Assembly (NCBI GenBank): GCA_050331455.1
Contig: JBHJGV010000015.1
Location: 1-64,000 of the forward strand
Length of the DNA stretch: 64,000 nucleotides
Direction of reading: 5' to 3'
Source: CAYUYV01 sp050331455
GTDB taxonomy: Bacteria; Pseudomonadota; Alphaproteobacteria; JAJFIK01
In this document: piece by piece, positions 8,461 through 17,019 of the stretch
Layout of the letters: every line of letters begins with the position of its first letter
How positions within the stretch are numbered: position 1 is the first letter of the stretch
Made by a program: the position numbers and the translations under genes
The notes under the pieces: model-generated
The model's input: only the letters and a program-made list of their open reading frames with translations
Told to the model about the DNA's origin: nothing
Databases searched by the model: none

Positions 8461-9975
8461 TTAGCCCCGGGCGGAAATGCCGAGCATGCGATTGAGTCCC
8501 GTCTCCGGCGCCTCGGTCGGGACGAAGCCGTCCGCCTTGGGCCGGGACCCGTTCGAACCGCCCCGGCCATGATCGGAGCCGCCGGTGCGCCGCGGTGCGG
8601 ATTTTCCTTGGGCCTTCCGGTCGAGCCCGCTGCCCTTGGCTTGCGCGCCGCGCCCGGTGTCCCGGCGCTCGCCGGACCGGCCCGCCTTGCGCGGATCCGC
8701 AGAGCGCGGCTGGGACGGGCGGGCCTGACCAGTCCGGGGTCCGGACGAACCGGATCCACCCGGTTTCGCACCGGACGACCGGGAACGGTTGCCCCGCGAA
8801 CCGGCCGGCGGACCATCCCGCCGCGGTGAAGACGCAGGCGGCATCTCCGGCGCCGGCTTGCCGTCGCTGGCCAGGCGCGCCCCGATCAGCCGCTCGATAT
8901 CCCGGAGCAAGGACCGCTCCTCCGGATCGCACAGGGAGACCGCCGCACCGCTGCGTCCGGCCCGTGCCGTCCGTCCGATCCGGTGCACATAGGCCTCCGG
9001 CACATTGGGGAGTTCGTAGTTGAAGACATGGGACACGTCGTCGATGTCGATGCCCCGGGCTGCGATATCCGTCGCCACCAGGATGGAGACCTTGCCCTCG
9101 CGAAAAGCATCGAGGATCCGCGTACGTTGGTTCTGGCTCTTGTTGCCGTGGATGGCGCCAGAATTGAACCCGGATTTTTCCAGATTTCGGCTGACCCGAT
9201 CCGCACCGCGCTTGGTCTTGGTAAAGACGATAGCCCGGTCGATGGTCGTGTCGGACAGCAGATCCGTCAGCTTGGCCATCTTTTCCGACCGGTCGAGATG
9301 GATAACGCTCTGGTCGATCCTCTCCACGGGCCGGCTCTGGGGCGAGACCGAGACTTCAGCGGGCTCGGTCAGAAACTCATCGGCCAGCTTGCGGATCGGC
9401 GGCGGCATGGTGGCCGACAGGAGGACGGTCTGACGATCCTTGGGCAGACGGCCCATGATCCGGCGGATGGCCGGGAAAAATCCGAGGTCGAACATTTGGT
9501 CCGCCTCGTCGAGCACAACCGCTTTGGTCTGGCCGAGGCTGATTGCGCCGGTCGTCATGTGGTCGAGCAACCGGCCCGGCGTCGCGACAAGGATGTCCAC
9601 GCCCCCTGCAAGGGCCTTGATCTGGGGACCGGGCCGGGCGCCGCCGACCACCACGGCCACGCGGAGCTTCGTATTGCGCCCGAGCGTCTTGACCGAATCC
9701 GCGATCTGGGCCGCCAGTTCCCGGGTCGGCGCCAGAATAAGCGCTCCACAGGTTTTCGGCGCACGCTGGAGCGTGCCGCGGACATGGGCGTCGAGGAGGG
9801 GCAGCACAAACGCCGCCGTCTTGCCGGTGCCCGTTTGGGCAATGCCGACCACATCCTGTCCGCCGAGCAGTTTGGGAATGACGCCGGCCTGGATGGGCGT
9901 GGGCGTCGTGAAGCCTTCGTCCGATACGGCGCGAAGGAGATCCTCGGCGAGGCCGAGGGAAGAGAAATCGGTCAA
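8461..9975 (-). CDS. rhlE: DEAD-box ATP-dependent RNA helicase (RhlE-like)
   Basis: Cytosolic RNA helicase of 504 aa, likely acting in ribosome assembly, RNA decay or cold adaptation. The core begins FSSLGLAEDLLRAV and has a Q motif (TPIQ), AQTGTGKT at 46-53, PTRELA at 83-88, DEAD at 156-159, SAT at 187-189 and HRIGRTARAG near 330. The tail after about residue 385 is rich in Arg, Gly, Ser and Pro, as in RhlE-type proteins. I chose a TTG start at 9975 because homologues start there and AAAGG lies 8 nt upstream. An ATG at 10029 would add 18 unrelated residues. The gene converges on rpoH. The symbol is by family resemblance. Confidence 0.88.
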   Translation of the reverse strand: MTDFSSLGLAEDLLRAVSDEGFTTPTPIQAGVIPKLLGGQDVVGIAQTGTGKTAAFVLPLLDAHVRGTLQRAPKTCGALILAPTRELAAQIADSVKTLGRNTKLRVAVVVGGARPGPQIKALAGGVDILVATPGRLLDHMTTGAISLGQTKAVVLDEADQMFDLGFFPAIRRIMGRLPKDRQTVLLSATMPPPIRKLADEFLTEPAEVSVSPQSRPVERIDQSVIHLDRSEKMAKLTDLLSDTTIDRAIVFTKTKRGADRVSRNLEKSGFNSGAIHGNKSQNQRTRILDAFREGKVSILVATDIAARGIDIDDVSHVFNYELPNVPEAYVHRIGRTARAGRSGAAVSLCDPEERSLLRDIERLIGARLASDGKPAPEMPPASSPRRDGPPAGSRGNRSRSSGAKPGGSGSSGPRTGQARPSQPRSADPRKAGRSGERRDTGRGAQAKGSGLDRKAQGKSAPRRTGGSDHGRGGSNGSRPKADGFVPTEAPETGLNRMLGISARG

Positions 9976-10177
9976 ATGGGACCTTTCGCACCTCAAGGCC
10001 CGGGGATCGCATCCACGGGCGGAGGTCAATCGTGTTTGTGTGGGGGAGCTTGCGCGGAAAAGCCGCCGAATTCAGGGACTTGGGCCTCTAAGGCGACCGG
10101 CGCACAAATGCATCGGGCGGAGGCAAAAGCAGCCGCCGGCGCTTGAAGCGTCGTCCACGCGCGGTGCTCATGTGACC

Positions 10178-10206
10178 TAAACAGCACGATAATTGGTAAA
10201 AAGCAA
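10178..10206 (-). promoter_or_regulatory. Possible promoter of the DEAD-box helicase gene
   Basis: On the minus strand TTGCTT (10206-10201) and TGTTTA (10183-10178) are separated by 17 bp, within an AT-rich island of the 350-bp gap 9976-10325. Both hexamers match consensus only partly. It would leave a leader of about 195 nt before the TTG start, a length compatible with cold- or autoregulated helicase mRNAs, though I see no defined RNA element. The rest of the gap shows no gene. Confidence 0.3.
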
Positions 10207-10325
10207 ATGAAGCCGGCCTTGCCACGCTGAAGGCCCAGATCGAGGACGACCCGGGGGCACCGCAGACCCCGCCCTCGGCGTAAGGCCAGGGCTGCACCGT
10301 TTGGAAAAATCCCCGGTCCTCGGAC

Positions 10326-11618
10326 TCACCGTCCGAAAGGATCACGCACCAGGATCGTGTCCTCCCGTTCCGGCGATGTGGACAGCAGAGACACGGGGCA
10401 CTCGATCAGTTCCTCCACAAAGCGCACATACTTCACCGCCTGGGCCGGAAGATCAGCCCAGGACCGGGCGCCCCGGGTCGTGGCCTGCCAGCCCTCCAGG
10501 GTCTGATAGACCGGCTCGACCTTGGCCTGAGCCGCCTGCCCGGAGGGGAAGAAATCGATGATCTGCCCGTCGAGGCGATATTTCGTGCACACATTGATGG
10601 TCTCGAACCCGTCCAGGACGTCGAGCTTGGTCAGGGCGATCCCGTCGATGCCGCCGGTGCGGATGGCCTGGCGCACCAACACCGCATCGAACCAGCCGCA
10701 GCGGCGCGAGCGCCCCGTGACCGTGCCGAACTCGCGGCCCCGCTCGCCCAGCAGCCGGCCCGTCTCGTCGGTCAGTTCCGTCGGAAAGGGCCCCTCCCCC
10801 ACCCGCGTGGTGTAGGCCTTGGTGATGCCGAGGACATAGTCGATGCTTCCAGGCCCGACACCGCTGCCCGTCGCCGCCTGACCCGCCACGGTGTTGGATG
10901 AGGTGACGAACGGATAGGTGCCGTGGTCCACGTCGAGCATGATGCCCTGGGCCCCTTCGAACAGGATCCGCCGGCCCACCCGGGCGGACAGCTCCAGCCG
11001 GCGCCAGACACAGTCCGTATAGGGCAGAATGCGCGGCGCGACGTCGAGCAGGGAGGCGATCAGGCCCTCCGCCTCCACCTCGTCCCGGCCCATGCCCCGG
11101 CGCAGGGCATTGTGATAGACCAGCAGACCCTCGACCCGGTCGCGGACCGTGGCCTCGTCGGCCAGGTCCACAACGCGCAGGGCGCGGCGGCCCACCTTGT
11201 CCTCATAGGCCGGCCCGATGCCGCGCTGGGTCGTCCCGATACGGACCGTCGTATTGCCGGCTTCGCGCAACTGGTCCATTTCCCAATGGACGGGCAGGAT
11301 CAGCACCGCGTTCTCCGCCAGCACCAGATTATCCGGACCCACCTGAACGCCCATGGCCTGAAGCCGCTCGACTTCCTCGGCGAAGGCCCATGGATTGATG
11401 ACGACACCATTGCCGATGACGGACAGTTTGCCGGAGCGCACGATGCCCGAGGGCAGCAGGTTGAGCTTGTAGGTCTGATCGCCGATCACCAGCGTATGGC
11501 CGGCATTGTGCCCGCCCTGGAAGCGCACCACCACATCGGCCCGCTCCGACAGCCAGTCCACGATCTTGCCTTTGCCCTCATCACCCCATTGGGCGCCCAC
11601 GACAGCCACATTGGACAT
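10326..11618 (-). CDS. purA: Adenylosuccinate synthetase
   Basis: Catalyses GTP-dependent joining of IMP and aspartate to adenylosuccinate, the first committed step from IMP to AMP. The protein is 430 aa, the usual length. The N-terminal signature GAQWGDEGKGK at 8-18 includes catalytic Asp13. The GGHNAGHT segment at 34-41 provides the catalytic His. IGTTQRGIGPAYEDK lies at about 127-141, and GVGEGPFPTEL and GRSRRCGWFD follow later in the chain. It stands alone between the helicase and serA and reads leftward. Termination is not obvious on the 3' side. Confidence 0.97.
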   Translation of the reverse strand: MSNVAVVGAQWGDEGKGKIVDWLSERADVVVRFQGGHNAGHTLVIGDQTYKLNLLPSGIVRSGKLSVIGNGVVINPWAFAEEVERLQAMGVQVGPDNLVLAENAVLILPVHWEMDQLREAGNTTVRIGTTQRGIGPAYEDKVGRRALRVVDLADEATVRDRVEGLLVYHNALRRGMGRDEVEAEGLIASLLDVAPRILPYTDCVWRRLELSARVGRRILFEGAQGIMLDVDHGTYPFVTSSNTVAGQAATGSGVGPGSIDYVLGITKAYTTRVGEGPFPTELTDETGRLLGERGREFGTVTGRSRRCGWFDAVLVRQAIRTGGIDGIALTKLDVLDGFETINVCTKYRLDGQIIDFFPSGQAAQAKVEPVYQTLEGWQATTRGARSWADLPAQAVKYVRFVEELIECPVSLLSTSPEREDTILVRDPFGR

Positions 11619-11713
11619 GTTCGACCCTTTTTCCTTGTCACTCTTTCAACGGGCTTGATCCCCGGGCGGACAGACCTCCCGGACTGCACAAGGCCCTGAC
11701 GTCCCAAACGCAT

Positions 11714-11742
11714 GAGGGGCGGTTCCCGAAGAACCGCCCCTC
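11714..11742 (-). terminator. Strong hairpin after serA, likely terminator
   Basis: Perfect 12-bp inverted repeat (11714-11725 with 11731-11742) with a 5-nt loop that reads UUCGG in serA mRNA, a very stable loop type. It begins 33 bp past the serA stop codon. The downstream RNA lacks a long U-tract (only a short UUU), so it may work as a transcript-end stabiliser or a Rho-assisted terminator rather than a classical intrinsic one. Confidence 0.6.
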
Positions 11743-11775
11743 ACGGCGTGTCGATGCACTTTGATCCGAGCGGGA

Positions 11776-13353
11776 TCAGAAGGTCAATGCGCGGGCACTG
11801 CGCACCAGCGGCAACCCGCGCAGGCGGTCAAGCACATCAGCGCTCACAGGCTGATCAACCTCCAGAAGGGCCAGGGCATCGCCGCCCGGCTCCCGCCGGC
11901 CCAGGGTAAAGCCGCCGATATTCACGCCCGCCTCACCCAGGGTAATGCCCATGGAGCCGATGAATCCCGGCTTGTCCTCATTGGTGGTCATCAGCATATG
12001 CCGGCCGATACCCGCCTCGATAGGCATGCCTTCCACCTGGATCAGACGGTGCTGACCGCTGGAAAAGATGGTCCCGGCCACGCTGTGGCTGTCCGTCTCG
12101 GTTTCCACCTGGATGCGCACATAGGTCTCATAGACGCCGCGCTGTTCCCGCAGCACCTCCGACAGCTTCAGGCCCCGTTCCTTCGCGATCACAGGCGCGG
12201 ACACCATATTCACGTCCGCGAGGCGCGGGCGCAGCACCCCGGCAAGACCCGCCGAGGTGAGCGCCTTGACATTCATGGACGCCACATCGCCTTCATATTC
12301 GATCTGCACACCGCGGATCGGCGTGTCGCAGAGTTGGCCGACGAACAGGCCCAATTGCTGCGCCAAAGTCACGAAGGGCTTCAGGATCGGCGCCTCTTCC
12401 GCCGAAATCGACGGCATATTGATCGCATTGGTCACGGCCCCCGTCAGCAGATAATCCGACATCTGCTCGGCCACCTGGAGGGCCACTTTTTCCTGGGCCT
12501 CCATGGTCGAGGCGCCAAGATGGGGCGTCGCGATCAGCTTTTCATGGCCGAACAGGGGATGGGTCTTGGCCGGCTCCTCGGCAAAAACGTCAAGGGCGGC
12601 ACCGGCCAGGTGGCCACTGTCGAGGGCCTCCTTCAGGGCCGCTTCGTCCACCAGTCCGCCGCGGGCGCAGTTTACGAGGCGCGCACCGGGACGCATCTTC
12701 TTGATGGCGTCGGCACTGACGATATTGCGCGTCTCCTCCGTCATCGGAACATGGATGGTCACGATGTCGGAGCGCTGAAGAAGCGTGTCGAGGGTGACTT
12801 TCTCCACACCGATCTCGCGTGCCCGATCCTCCGACAGGAACGGATCATAGGCAATGACCTTCATCTTAAGGCCCTGGGCGCGGTTGGCGACAATGCTGCC
12901 GATATTGCCGCAACCAATGACGCCAAGCGTCTTCCCGGTTAATTCCGTGCCCATGAACCGGGATTTTTCCCATTTGCCGGCATGGGTCGACTCATTGGCC
13001 TGCGGAATTTGGCGTACGAGGGCCATCATCATCGCGATGGCATGTTCTGCGGTCGTCACCGAATTGCCGAAGGGCGTGTTCATCACGACAATGCCTGCGG
13101 CCGTCGCGGACGGCAGATCGATATTGTCGACGCCGATTCCGGCGCGGCCGATGACCTTCAGGTTTTTCGCCTCGGCGATCACGTCCGGTGTGGCCTTGGT
13201 GTTGGAACGCACGGCGAGACCGTCATAGTCGCCGATAATCTGGAGCAGATCCTCCTTAGGCAGACCGGGCTTGAAATCGGCCTCGATACCGCGGCTGCGG
13301 AAGATTTCAACAGCCGCTTCGCTGAGCTTGTCGGAGATCAGGACTTTAGGCAT
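11776..13353 (-). CDS. serA: D-3-phosphoglycerate dehydrogenase, long form with ACT domain
   Basis: Oxidises 3-phosphoglycerate to 3-phosphohydroxypyruvate with NAD+, opening the phosphorylated serine pathway. The length of 525 aa marks the long form, with an extra intervening domain and a C-terminal ACT domain (from about residue 450, starting near GRHMLMTTNEDKPGFIG) that can bind serine. The NAD loop GVIGCGNIG lies at 144-152, and catalytic Arg231 (NCARGG), Glu260 and His278 (PHLGAS) are all present. It lies 72 bp after serC on the same strand, so both serine-biosynthesis steps are probably expressed from the serC promoter. A strong hairpin follows the stop. Confidence 0.96.
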   Translation of the reverse strand: MPKVLISDKLSEAAVEIFRSRGIEADFKPGLPKEDLLQIIGDYDGLAVRSNTKATPDVIAEAKNLKVIGRAGIGVDNIDLPSATAAGIVVMNTPFGNSVTTAEHAIAMMMALVRQIPQANESTHAGKWEKSRFMGTELTGKTLGVIGCGNIGSIVANRAQGLKMKVIAYDPFLSEDRAREIGVEKVTLDTLLQRSDIVTIHVPMTEETRNIVSADAIKKMRPGARLVNCARGGLVDEAALKEALDSGHLAGAALDVFAEEPAKTHPLFGHEKLIATPHLGASTMEAQEKVALQVAEQMSDYLLTGAVTNAINMPSISAEEAPILKPFVTLAQQLGLFVGQLCDTPIRGVQIEYEGDVASMNVKALTSAGLAGVLRPRLADVNMVSAPVIAKERGLKLSEVLREQRGVYETYVRIQVETETDSHSVAGTIFSSGQHRLIQVEGMPIEAGIGRHMLMTTNEDKPGFIGSMGITLGEAGVNIGGFTLGRREPGGDALALLEVDQPVSADVLDRLRGLPLVRSARALTF

Positions 13354-13425
13354 GGAAAAGGGTTCCTCGAAGGCCGGTCACCGGAGTGTGGCCGTTGAAA
13401 GAGCGGACTTGAAGGGCAAGGATAA

Positions 13426-14610
13426 TCAGGCGGCGGCGCGCTGTTCCTCGCGGGCCGTGGCATAGGCCCAATCGAGCCAAGGCAGGAGAGCGACGAGATC
13501 CGAGGCCTCCACCGTGGCGCCGCACCAGATGCGCAGTCCCGATGGTGCGTCCCGGTAGCTCTCGATATCGAATGCCACCGCCTCACCTTCCAGCAAGGCG
13601 CCCAGACGCTTGACCAGGGCCTTGCGGCCATCGCCATCGAGATCCAGAAAGGCCGGATCGACGATCTTGAGGCAGACGGAGGTGTTGGACCGGGTGGCCG
13701 GATCATCCGCCAGGAAATCGATCCAGTCCCGCGACTCCACGAACCGTTCCATGACGGCCAGATTGGCATCGGCCCGGGCCCTCAGACCGGCGAGACCGCC
13801 CACACCCTGGGACCAGCGCAGGGCATCGAGATAATCCTCGACACACAGAAGGGATGGCGTGTTGATCGTCTCGCCCTTGAAAATCCCTTCGATGAGTTTG
13901 CCGCCCTTGGTCAGACGGAAGATTTTCGGCAAGGGACGGTCAGGCGTGAAACGCTCCAGGCGCTCAACGGCGCGCGGGCCGAGGATCAACATCCCATGGG
14001 CCGCTTCGCCGCCCAGAACTTTCTGCCAGGAATACGTGACCACATCGAGCTTTGGCCAGTCGAGATCCTGGGCGAAAGCCGCGGAGGTCGCATCGCAAAT
14101 GGTCAGGCCTGCGCGATCGGCCTTGATCCAGTCCGCATTCGGAACCCGCACACCGGAGGTCGTTCCGTTCCAGGTGAAGACGACATCGCGATCCGTGTCG
14201 ATGGACGCGAGATCTGGGAGCTGTCCGTAATCGGCCTCGATCACGCGGCAATCAGCCAATTTCAGCTGTTTGACCGCATCGGTGACCCATCCGGCCCCGA
14301 ACGATTCCCAGGCAACCACATCGACACCCCGGGCGCCGAGCATGGTCCACATGGCCATTTCCACAGCCCCCGTATCGGAGGCGGGGACGATGCCAATCCG
14401 ATAATCATCCGGAATTTCAAGGATTTGTCGCGTGAGAGCGATCGCTTCGGCGAGCTTCGCCTTTCCGACCTTGGAGCGATGGGAGCGTCCCAAAGCAGCA
14501 TCGGAGAGATCTTCGACAGTCCATCCGGGGCGCTTTGCGCAGGGACCGGAGGAGAAATGCGCCCGATCGGGACGCGTAACCGGCTTGGCCGGGATCGTCT
14601 GACTTTCCAT
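13426..14610 (-). CDS. serC: Phosphoserine aminotransferase, alphaproteobacterial/Methanosarcina subtype
   Basis: PLP enzyme of 394 aa that transfers the amino group of glutamate to 3-phosphohydroxypyruvate, the second serine step; it may also serve pyridoxal biosynthesis. It is a class V fold. HFSSGPCAKRPGW at 18-30 marks the subtype I know as TIGR01365, and the PLP lysine is K197 in TYSWQKVLGG. I chose the ATG at 14610 (MESQTIPAKP). GGAAGGA lies 8 nt upstream, whereas the longer frame from 14679 would run through the predicted leader hairpins and promoter. It leads the serC-serA unit, with a dedicated promoter and a structured leader just upstream. Confidence 0.94.
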   Translation of the reverse strand: MESQTIPAKPVTRPDRAHFSSGPCAKRPGWTVEDLSDAALGRSHRSKVGKAKLAEAIALTRQILEIPDDYRIGIVPASDTGAVEMAMWTMLGARGVDVVAWESFGAGWVTDAVKQLKLADCRVIEADYGQLPDLASIDTDRDVVFTWNGTTSGVRVPNADWIKADRAGLTICDATSAAFAQDLDWPKLDVVTYSWQKVLGGEAAHGMLILGPRAVERLERFTPDRPLPKIFRLTKGGKLIEGIFKGETINTPSLLCVEDYLDALRWSQGVGGLAGLRARADANLAVMERFVESRDWIDFLADDPATRSNTSVCLKIVDPAFLDLDGDGRKALVKRLGALLEGEAVAFDIESYRDAPSGLRIWCGATVEASDLVALLPWLDWAYATAREEQRAAA

Positions 14611-14614
14611 AAGT

Positions 14615-14653
14615 CTATTCCTTCCAGAATAGAAGCACTCCGTTGGGGGAGCG
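14615..14653 (-). promoter_or_regulatory. Two-hairpin leader of serC (candidate serC RNA motif)
   Basis: In the mRNA direction, hairpin 1 pairs 14653-14648 with 14641-14636 (6 bp including one G-U pair that forms only in minus-strand RNA, loop CCCAAC). Hairpin 2 pairs 14632-14627 with 14620-14615 (CUAUUC/GAAUAG), and its loop contains most of the ribosome binding site. The start codon follows 4 nt later. With the predicted transcription start near 14659, the leader is little more than these two hairpins. A two-hairpin serC element has been described in alphaproteobacteria, and I believe this is one, but I cannot align it to the published consensus. Confidence 0.5.
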
Positions 14654-14665
14654 TGGCCCACGGAA

Positions 14666-14695
14666 GATATACGTCCCACACCGCTACGCCGTCAA
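14666..14695 (-). promoter_or_regulatory. Sigma-70-type promoter of serC-serA
   Basis: Minus-strand TTGACG (14695-14690) and TATATC (14671-14666) are separated by 18 bp. Transcription should start near 14659, right at the base of the first leader hairpin. Both hexamers are close to consensus, which is rare in this GC-rich window. Confidence 0.65.
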
Positions 14696-14920
14696 GCAGC
14701 CAAGGGCGGACACCAAAACCAAAGCGGCCCGTGACGATGGTCACAGAGCCGTTAAGGAGGCGCAAAGCCCATGCCCTCCCGTCTCATTCCCGTCCCCTGC
14801 CCTGTCTTGGGCCCCAGTCCCTTCGGATAGGACTGTTCAAGGACGTCAGGGGGATGAAAATAGCAGCATGCCAAGCCACCCAGACCACCCGCCACCCCGC
14901 ACGCACCGGAAGAGGCCGTC

Positions 14921-16069
14921 ATGACTGAACTTCTCGAATGCCAAAGACATCTCTTCGACCTGCCGCCCGGGGTCACCTATTTGAACTGCGCCTACATGTC
15001 CCCGTCCCTGAAAACGGTCACCGCCGCGGGAGAACGCGGGGCACGGATCAAGGCCCATCCCTGGCGGATCGAGCCCAGGGATTTCTTCGCCGGCGCCGAT
15101 GCGGCCCGAACCCTGTTCGCAGGTCTGATCGGAGCTGGTACGGACGATATCGCCATCGTGCCGTCGGCTAGTTACGGCATCGCATCGGCGGCAGCCAATC
15201 TTCCGCTGGCGGAGGGGCAGACCATCGTTCTGCTGGAGGAACAGTTTCCCTCCAATGTTTTCCAGTGGCGGCGCCGGGCCGACGAGGCCAGGGCACGGAT
15301 TGTCACCGTGGCCCGGCCGCATGCCGGTGACGGGTCGTGGAGCGAGGCAGTCCTCGCCGCCATCGGCGAGGATACGGCTGTCGTGGCCCTGCCCCATTGC
15401 CACTGGACCGATGGCGCCCTGATGGACCTTGCCGCCATTTCCCGCCGGTGCCGGACGGTCGGGGCCGCCCTCGTCCTCGACCTGTCCCAGTCCCTCGGAG
15501 CCCTGCCGATCGGGATCGGTACGGTGGATGCGGACTTTCTGGTCACCCCCTGCTACAAATGGCTGCTTGGGCCCTACAGCCTGGGATTTCTCTATGTCGC
15601 ACCGCGCCACCAGAACGGCATTCCCCTGGAGGAGACGTGGATCGGCCGTCAAGGGGCGGAGGATTTCGCCCGGCTGACCGCCTATACCGAGACCTGGGAC
15701 ACCGGCGCCCGCCGCTTCGACATGGGCGCCCGGGCCCATTTTCACCTCTTGCCCATGGCCTGCGCAGCGCTCGCGCAGATCGGCGACTGGCAGATCCCGC
15801 GCATCGCGGCAACCCTTGGCCGCATGACCGGCGAGATTGCCGACCGGGCCCAGGCCCTCGGCCTCGCCGTGCCGCCGGAGGCCGAACGCGCACCCCATTT
15901 CATCGGCCTGCGCTTTCCCGGTGGCATGCCGGAGGGCTTGCTTGGCAGATTGAAAGAACGAGACATCTATGTCAGCGCCCGGGGGGACGCGCTCCGCGTC
16001 ACGCCCCACCTTTATAACGGCACGGAGGATATCGACGTGTTGTTTTCCAGCCTCAAGGAGCTGATGTGA
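14921..16069 (+). CDS. Class V PLP-dependent aminotransferase-fold enzyme
   Basis: Cytosolic fold-type I PLP enzyme of 382 aa resembling the isopenicillin-N-epimerase, cysteine-desulfurase and kynureninase group. The N-terminus reads VTYLNCAYMSPS, the PLP-contact region includes VLDLSQSLGALPI, and the likely Schiff-base lysine is in TPCYKWLLGPYSLGF near residue 211. No conserved cysteine loop of a desulfurase is seen, so substrate and reaction remain open. It is divergent from serC. Its 3' end abuts the next gene with the start GTG overlapping its TGA, which implies translational coupling to a DMT-type exporter. A metabolite made by this enzyme may be exported by that neighbour. Confidence 0.78.
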   Translation: MTELLECQRHLFDLPPGVTYLNCAYMSPSLKTVTAAGERGARIKAHPWRIEPRDFFAGADAARTLFAGLIGAGTDDIAIVPSASYGIASAAANLPLAEGQTIVLLEEQFPSNVFQWRRRADEARARIVTVARPHAGDGSWSEAVLAAIGEDTAVVALPHCHWTDGALMDLAAISRRCRTVGAALVLDLSQSLGALPIGIGTVDADFLVTPCYKWLLGPYSLGFLYVAPRHQNGIPLEETWIGRQGAEDFARLTAYTETWDTGARRFDMGARAHFHLLPMACAALAQIGDWQIPRIAATLGRMTGEIADRAQALGLAVPPEAERAPHFIGLRFPGGMPEGLLGRLKERDIYVSARGDALRVTPHLYNGTEDIDVLFSSLKELM

Positions 16070-16968
16070 CCGAACACTCTTCCCGCGATGGGGGCGCATG
16101 GGGGCTGCTGGCCATCCTTGTCTGCCTTTACGGCTCCGCATTCTTGTTGATCAAGATCACGGTGGAGACGATCTCGCCCGTTTCTGCCGTGGCCATCCGT
16201 ATCGTGACGGCCACCGCCGTGCTGCTGGTCGCATGCCTTGTGATGGGGCGGCGCCTGCCGCCGCTCCGGGGCCTGCGCCATTGGGGCATGCTCGCCATTC
16301 TCGGCATCACCGGCTCCGTGGCGCCTTTCATTCTCATCTCATGGGGCCAGCAGACCGTGCCGTCCAGCCTTGCGGGCATTCTCATGGCCATCATGCCCCT
16401 GACGACCATGGTGCTCGCCGCGGCCCTGGTGCCCGGCGAAGCGATCACGCCGCGCCGGCTGGCGGGCTTCACCATGGGCTTTTTCGGCCTGGTCATCCTG
16501 TTCGGGCCCACGGCCCTCGGCCTCGCGGGCCGGGTGGGGGTGCTGGCGCAACTGGCGATCCTTTCCGGCGCCTGCTTCTATGCGCTTAACGCGGTCCTGT
16601 CGAAACACCGACCGCCGATGGATGCGCTCACGGCCGCCACAGCCATTCATCTGTGCGCGTCGTTCATGATCGTGCCCCTGGCCTTCCTCGTCGAAGATCC
16701 GATGACCTTGGAACCGAGCCAGGCGTCCCTCGCCGCGGTGACGACTCTCGGCGTCCTCTGCAGCGCCTTTGCCACCCTTGTGCTGTTGCGCCTGATCGAC
16801 CGGGCAGGACCGAGCTTTACGGCACAGATCAACTACCTGATCCCGCTCTGGGCGACCGGTCTCGGTATCATCCTGCTGGGGGAAAATCCGGGCATGGAAG
16901 CATTGCCAGCCCTGATCCTGATCCTCGGCGGCATTGCCGTGGCCCAGGATCGGCGGAAGGCGGGTTGA
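16066..16968 (+). CDS. DMT-superfamily EamA-type transporter
   Basis: Inner-membrane transporter of 300 aa with ten predicted helices in two EamA repeats. The first repeat runs about 8-140 (WGLLAILVCLYGSAFLLIKI at the start, with ISWGQQTVPSSLAGILMAIM inside) and the second about 150-292. Members export amino acids and other small metabolites. The GTG start at 16066 overlaps the TGA of the upstream aminotransferase-like gene, so the two are co-translated. A hairpin of 10 bp wraps the stop codon. The substrate is not identifiable from sequence; context suggests an amino-acid-like product of its partner. Confidence 0.86.
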   Translation: MTEHSSRDGGAWGLLAILVCLYGSAFLLIKITVETISPVSAVAIRIVTATAVLLVACLVMGRRLPPLRGLRHWGMLAILGITGSVAPFILISWGQQTVPSSLAGILMAIMPLTTMVLAAALVPGEAITPRRLAGFTMGFFGLVILFGPTALGLAGRVGVLAQLAILSGACFYALNAVLSKHRPPMDALTAATAIHLCASFMIVPLAFLVEDPMTLEPSQASLAAVTTLGVLCSAFATLVLLRLIDRAGPSFTAQINYLIPLWATGLGIILLGENPGMEALPALILILGGIAVAQDRRKAG

Positions 16969-16978
16969 GCCTTCCGCC
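16952..16978. terminator. Stop-codon-spanning hairpin, possible bidirectional terminator
   Basis: A perfect 10-bp inverted repeat (16952-16961 with 16969-16978) has a 7-nt loop that contains the transporter's TGA. It sits between convergent genes, ahead of the end of the methyltransferase gene on the other strand. No T-run follows on either strand, so a Rho-independent role is uncertain. Confidence 0.45.
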
Positions 16979-17019
16979 CCGGCCTGATCGGAACCGCCAA
17001 GGGCGGGCCATGGCGCCGA

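Noticed and set aside
7184..8932. A 582-residue open frame opposite rpoH
   Set aside because: No recognizable family and Arg/Gly-rich segments; rpoH on the other strand is unambiguous.
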